DNA from: a bacterium
GTDB lineage: Bacteria; Patescibacteriota; Minisyncoccia; Phycocordibacterales; JABMNX01
Direction: 5' to 3'
Assembly: GCA_002687905.1 (NCBI GenBank)
Contig: NZBM01000016.1
Location: 1 to 39,720, forward strand
Length of the DNA stretch: 39,720 nt
A program made the translations under genes and the position numbers. The notes below the pieces were generated by a model that was not told the DNA's origin, searched no databases, and saw nothing but the letters and a program-made list of their open reading frames with translations. Shown in pieces: positions 38,648 to 39,720 of this stretch (within the stretch, counting starts at the first letter, position 1; every line of letters begins with the position of its first letter).

Positions 38648-38732
38648 GCGCGAGTGGCGGAATTGGTAGACGCGCTAGTCTTAGGAACTAGTATCGTAAG
38701 ATGTGGAGGTTCGAGTCCTCTCTCGCGCACCA
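38648..38732 (+). tRNA. tRNA-Leu(TAG)
   Basis: Acceptor GCGCGAG/CTCGCGC, anticodon stem CTAGT/ACTAG around CTTAGGA with TAG, variable arm TATCGTAAGATGT, T arm GAGGTTCGAGTCCTC. The sequence continues ACCA, so the CCA end may be encoded, unlike in the other tRNAs. Confidence 0.92.
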
Positions 38733-38741
38733 GATTAAAAT

Positions 38742-38763
38742 ACCGGCTTTTGCTGGTTTTTTG
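38742..38763 (+). terminator. Terminator after tRNA-Leu(TAG)
   Basis: ACCGGC and GCTGGT pair (one G-T) around TTTT, followed by TTTTTTGA. Confidence 0.7.
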
Positions 38764-38775
38764 ATTTGGTCTGAA

Positions 38776-38896
38776 GACTCGAAAGACGGACCCAGCACCT
38801 AACGCGTTAGGTGCTGGGGAGTCCGGGCAGGAGGCACTTACCAAAAACCTTACGATATATCGTAAGGTTTTTGAGTTAGTGAGCTGACGCCGAGTT
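38776..38896. repeat. T-arm-bounded palindromic element of tRNA-Leu(TAG)
   Basis: GACTCGAA (38776-38783) is the inverse of part of this tRNA's T-arm. It is followed by the CCCAGCACC hairpin (38791-38818), the 30-nt TACGATATATCGTA palindrome (38843-38872), TTAGTGAGCTGACGCC, and CGAGT as the closing T-arm trace. It shares 46 bp with the Cys element and the second half (inverted) with the Gln element. Confidence 0.7.
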
Positions 38897-38920
38897 CACA
38901 ACGCACAGCTAAAGTAAGCC

Positions 38921-38956
38921 AATATTTGCGACCGAACCGGTTCGGTCGCAAATATT
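38921..38956. repeat. 36-nt perfect palindrome with AACCGGTT centre (copy 2)
   Basis: AATATTTGCGACCGAACC followed by its exact complement. Related to 14833-14868. Two further small hairpins follow (CCTGCCTA/TAGACAGG and GGGCTC/GAGCCC) before the promoter at 39002. No gene lies between 38897 and 39101. Confidence 0.75.
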
Positions 38957-39001
38957 GCCTGCCTATCGGTAGACAGGGCTCTACAGAGCCCGCTTAAAAC
39001 C

Positions 39002-39030
39002 TTGACTTTTAGCCGTTTTTATGATTAAAT
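39002..39030 (+). promoter_or_regulatory. Promoter of the SPFH-like gene
   Basis: -35 TTGACT (39002-39007), 17 bp, -10 TTAAAT (39025-39030). The leader to the ATG at 39102 is about 65 nt and ends in AAAAGGAGG. Confidence 0.5.
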
Positions 39031-39101
39031 GCTCGGGACAAGTTCATTGACAGCATCAACTGTCACAACTCTAAACAGGCACTACGAAAAGGAGGCAGGC
39101 C

Positions 39102-39720
39102 ATGTCTGCACTTACTCTGTTAACTGCCGGCGCTGCCATCGTGCTGGTGCCGGTGATGATTTTGGCGATTGTATATCTTCTCGCCATAAACGACATGTTC
39201 TGGACAATTCTTCGGGAAGGGCAAGCAAAAACCTTCCTGCAGGGCGGCCAGTTCTGGAAAATGATCATGTCCCTTGGAGGGCATGACTTCAAATCCGAAG
39301 GAGAGATGACCTCGCACAACGTGGATTACTGGGACATTACCGAAGTATCTCACGAAAGCGAACCTGCCTCTGAAGATGGGTCGGGAGATGAGGATTGGTC
39401 CTGGGAACTATTCCGAAAGAACTTCCTGAATACATTCCCCTTCCTGACCGGAATCAGATGGGTCGGTGTGTGGCCCTTCCAGACCGTCTACACATACAGC
39501 TTCACATTCGCCTCAATCGAACAACAAGCTGGGGAAGGTGGAGAAGTCAAAAACATGCTCAAGGTCACCGAACATGACGACCCGGGTATCGACTACATAC
39601 TTGTGCAATCCGATATCTACGGGCACGTAATGCAGGGCATGGAGACCCAGTCCAACATGGAGGTCGATGTCATCATTGCGTTTCGTGCAAGAGTCATTAA
39701 CCCGTACAAAGCACTTTTCC
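39102..39720 (+). CDS. SPFH/band-7-like membrane protein (partial, runs off the right edge)
   Basis: ATG 39102 follows a perfect AAGGAGG. One N-terminal helix (LLTAGAAIVLVPVMILAIVY) is followed by FWTILREGQAKTFLQGGQFW, FPFLTGIRWVGVWPFQTVYT, then GIDYILVQSDIYGHVMQGME and VDVIIAFRARVINPYKALF at the edge. I recall this combination (TREGxxK...GGKF, GIRWVGxxPFxxVYxY, RVxNPYKALF) from CPR SPFH-type proteins, which may organise membrane complexes. Codons are GC-rich. About 206 codons are present without a stop. Confidence 0.75.
   Translation, partial: MSALTLLTAGAAIVLVPVMILAIVYLLAINDMFWTILREGQAKTFLQGGQFWKMIMSLGGHDFKSEGEMTSHNVDYWDITEVSHESEPASEDGSGDEDWSWELFRKNFLNTFPFLTGIRWVGVWPFQTVYTYSFTFASIEQQAGEGGEVKNMLKVTEHDDPGIDYILVQSDIYGHVMQGMETQSNMEVDVIIAFRARVINPYKALF

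Noticed and set aside
38467-38844. 125-aa open frame on the minus strand reading RERGLEPPHLTILVPKTS
   Set aside because: It is the antisense of tRNA-Leu and its spacer; GLEPP/RESNPHP-type stretches are typical false products of tRNA antisense strands.
1-39720. CRISPR array, rRNA operon or complete transposon
   Set aside because: No regularly spaced repeats with unique spacers, no rRNA sequence and no intact transposase or integrase were found on either strand.

Overview
The window looks like a chromosomal segment of a Candidate Phyla Radiation bacterium (Patescibacteria, probably a Parcubacteria-type lineage). This rests on pared-down core proteins (UvrC of about 410 aa, a gamma-only DnaX of 339 aa, a Rel of 520 aa, IF-2 without its N-terminal region). 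It also rests on families I know from such genomes: a VirB2-like pilin, DUF4446, a DM13 protein, an SPFH-like membrane protein and a YerC/TrpR-like regulator whose N-terminus is MPHISKRK. TGA, TAA and TAG all act as ordinary stops.

Layout. 1-2900 is accessory: a partial CPR small-protein gene, a gene remnant, three hypothetical genes and a duplicated 108-bp repeat, one copy of which is split by a 447-bp insertion. 2909-12176 holds tRNA-Ala, ddl, uvrC, uvrA, uvrB, an FKBP isomerase and a membrane rhodanese, with several very small genes between them. 12200-15270 is accessory and decaying: a split zinc-knuckle gene, a YERYDDDR-repeat miniprotein, a broken DM13 gene, a 26-aa membrane miniprotein, a DUF3298 protein and a tRNA-Gln locus with partial tRNA copies on both sides. 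15280-25599 is core: serS-ftsQ-dus-dnaX on the minus strand, then dprA, topA, rel and parB. 25652-27169 is a dead serine recombinase ending inside tRNA-Leu(CAA). 27247-37574 holds peroxiredoxin, miaA, pilin, rpmG, tRNA-Trp, tRNA-Tyr, clpB, a dead trypsin-like protein, a cysteine desulfurase and the DUF4446-infB-rbfA operon. 37575-39720 is a tRNA cluster (Cys, Leu, Lys, Leu) with a TrpR-like regulator, many palindromes and the start of an SPFH-like gene.

Genes that work together: uvrA, uvrB and uvrC form the excision-repair set; dprA, topA, dnaX and parB serve DNA processing and segregation; miaA, dus, serS, infB, rbfA, rpmG and nine tRNAs serve translation; rel controls the stringent response.

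The least expected feature is a set of noncoding elements downstream of four tRNA genes (Gln, Trp, Cys, Leu-TAG). Each begins with an inverted copy, and ends with a direct copy, of the T-arm of its own neighbouring tRNA. Between these lie swappable perfect hairpins. One hairpin core, TACGATATATCGTA, also forms 26-bp palindromes on both sides of the TrpR-like regulator gene. A second theme is a class of small, GC-richer genes, several with TTGAC-type promoters, good ribosome-binding sites and strong hairpins, placed singly between core genes. No CRISPR array, rRNA gene or complete mobile element was seen.
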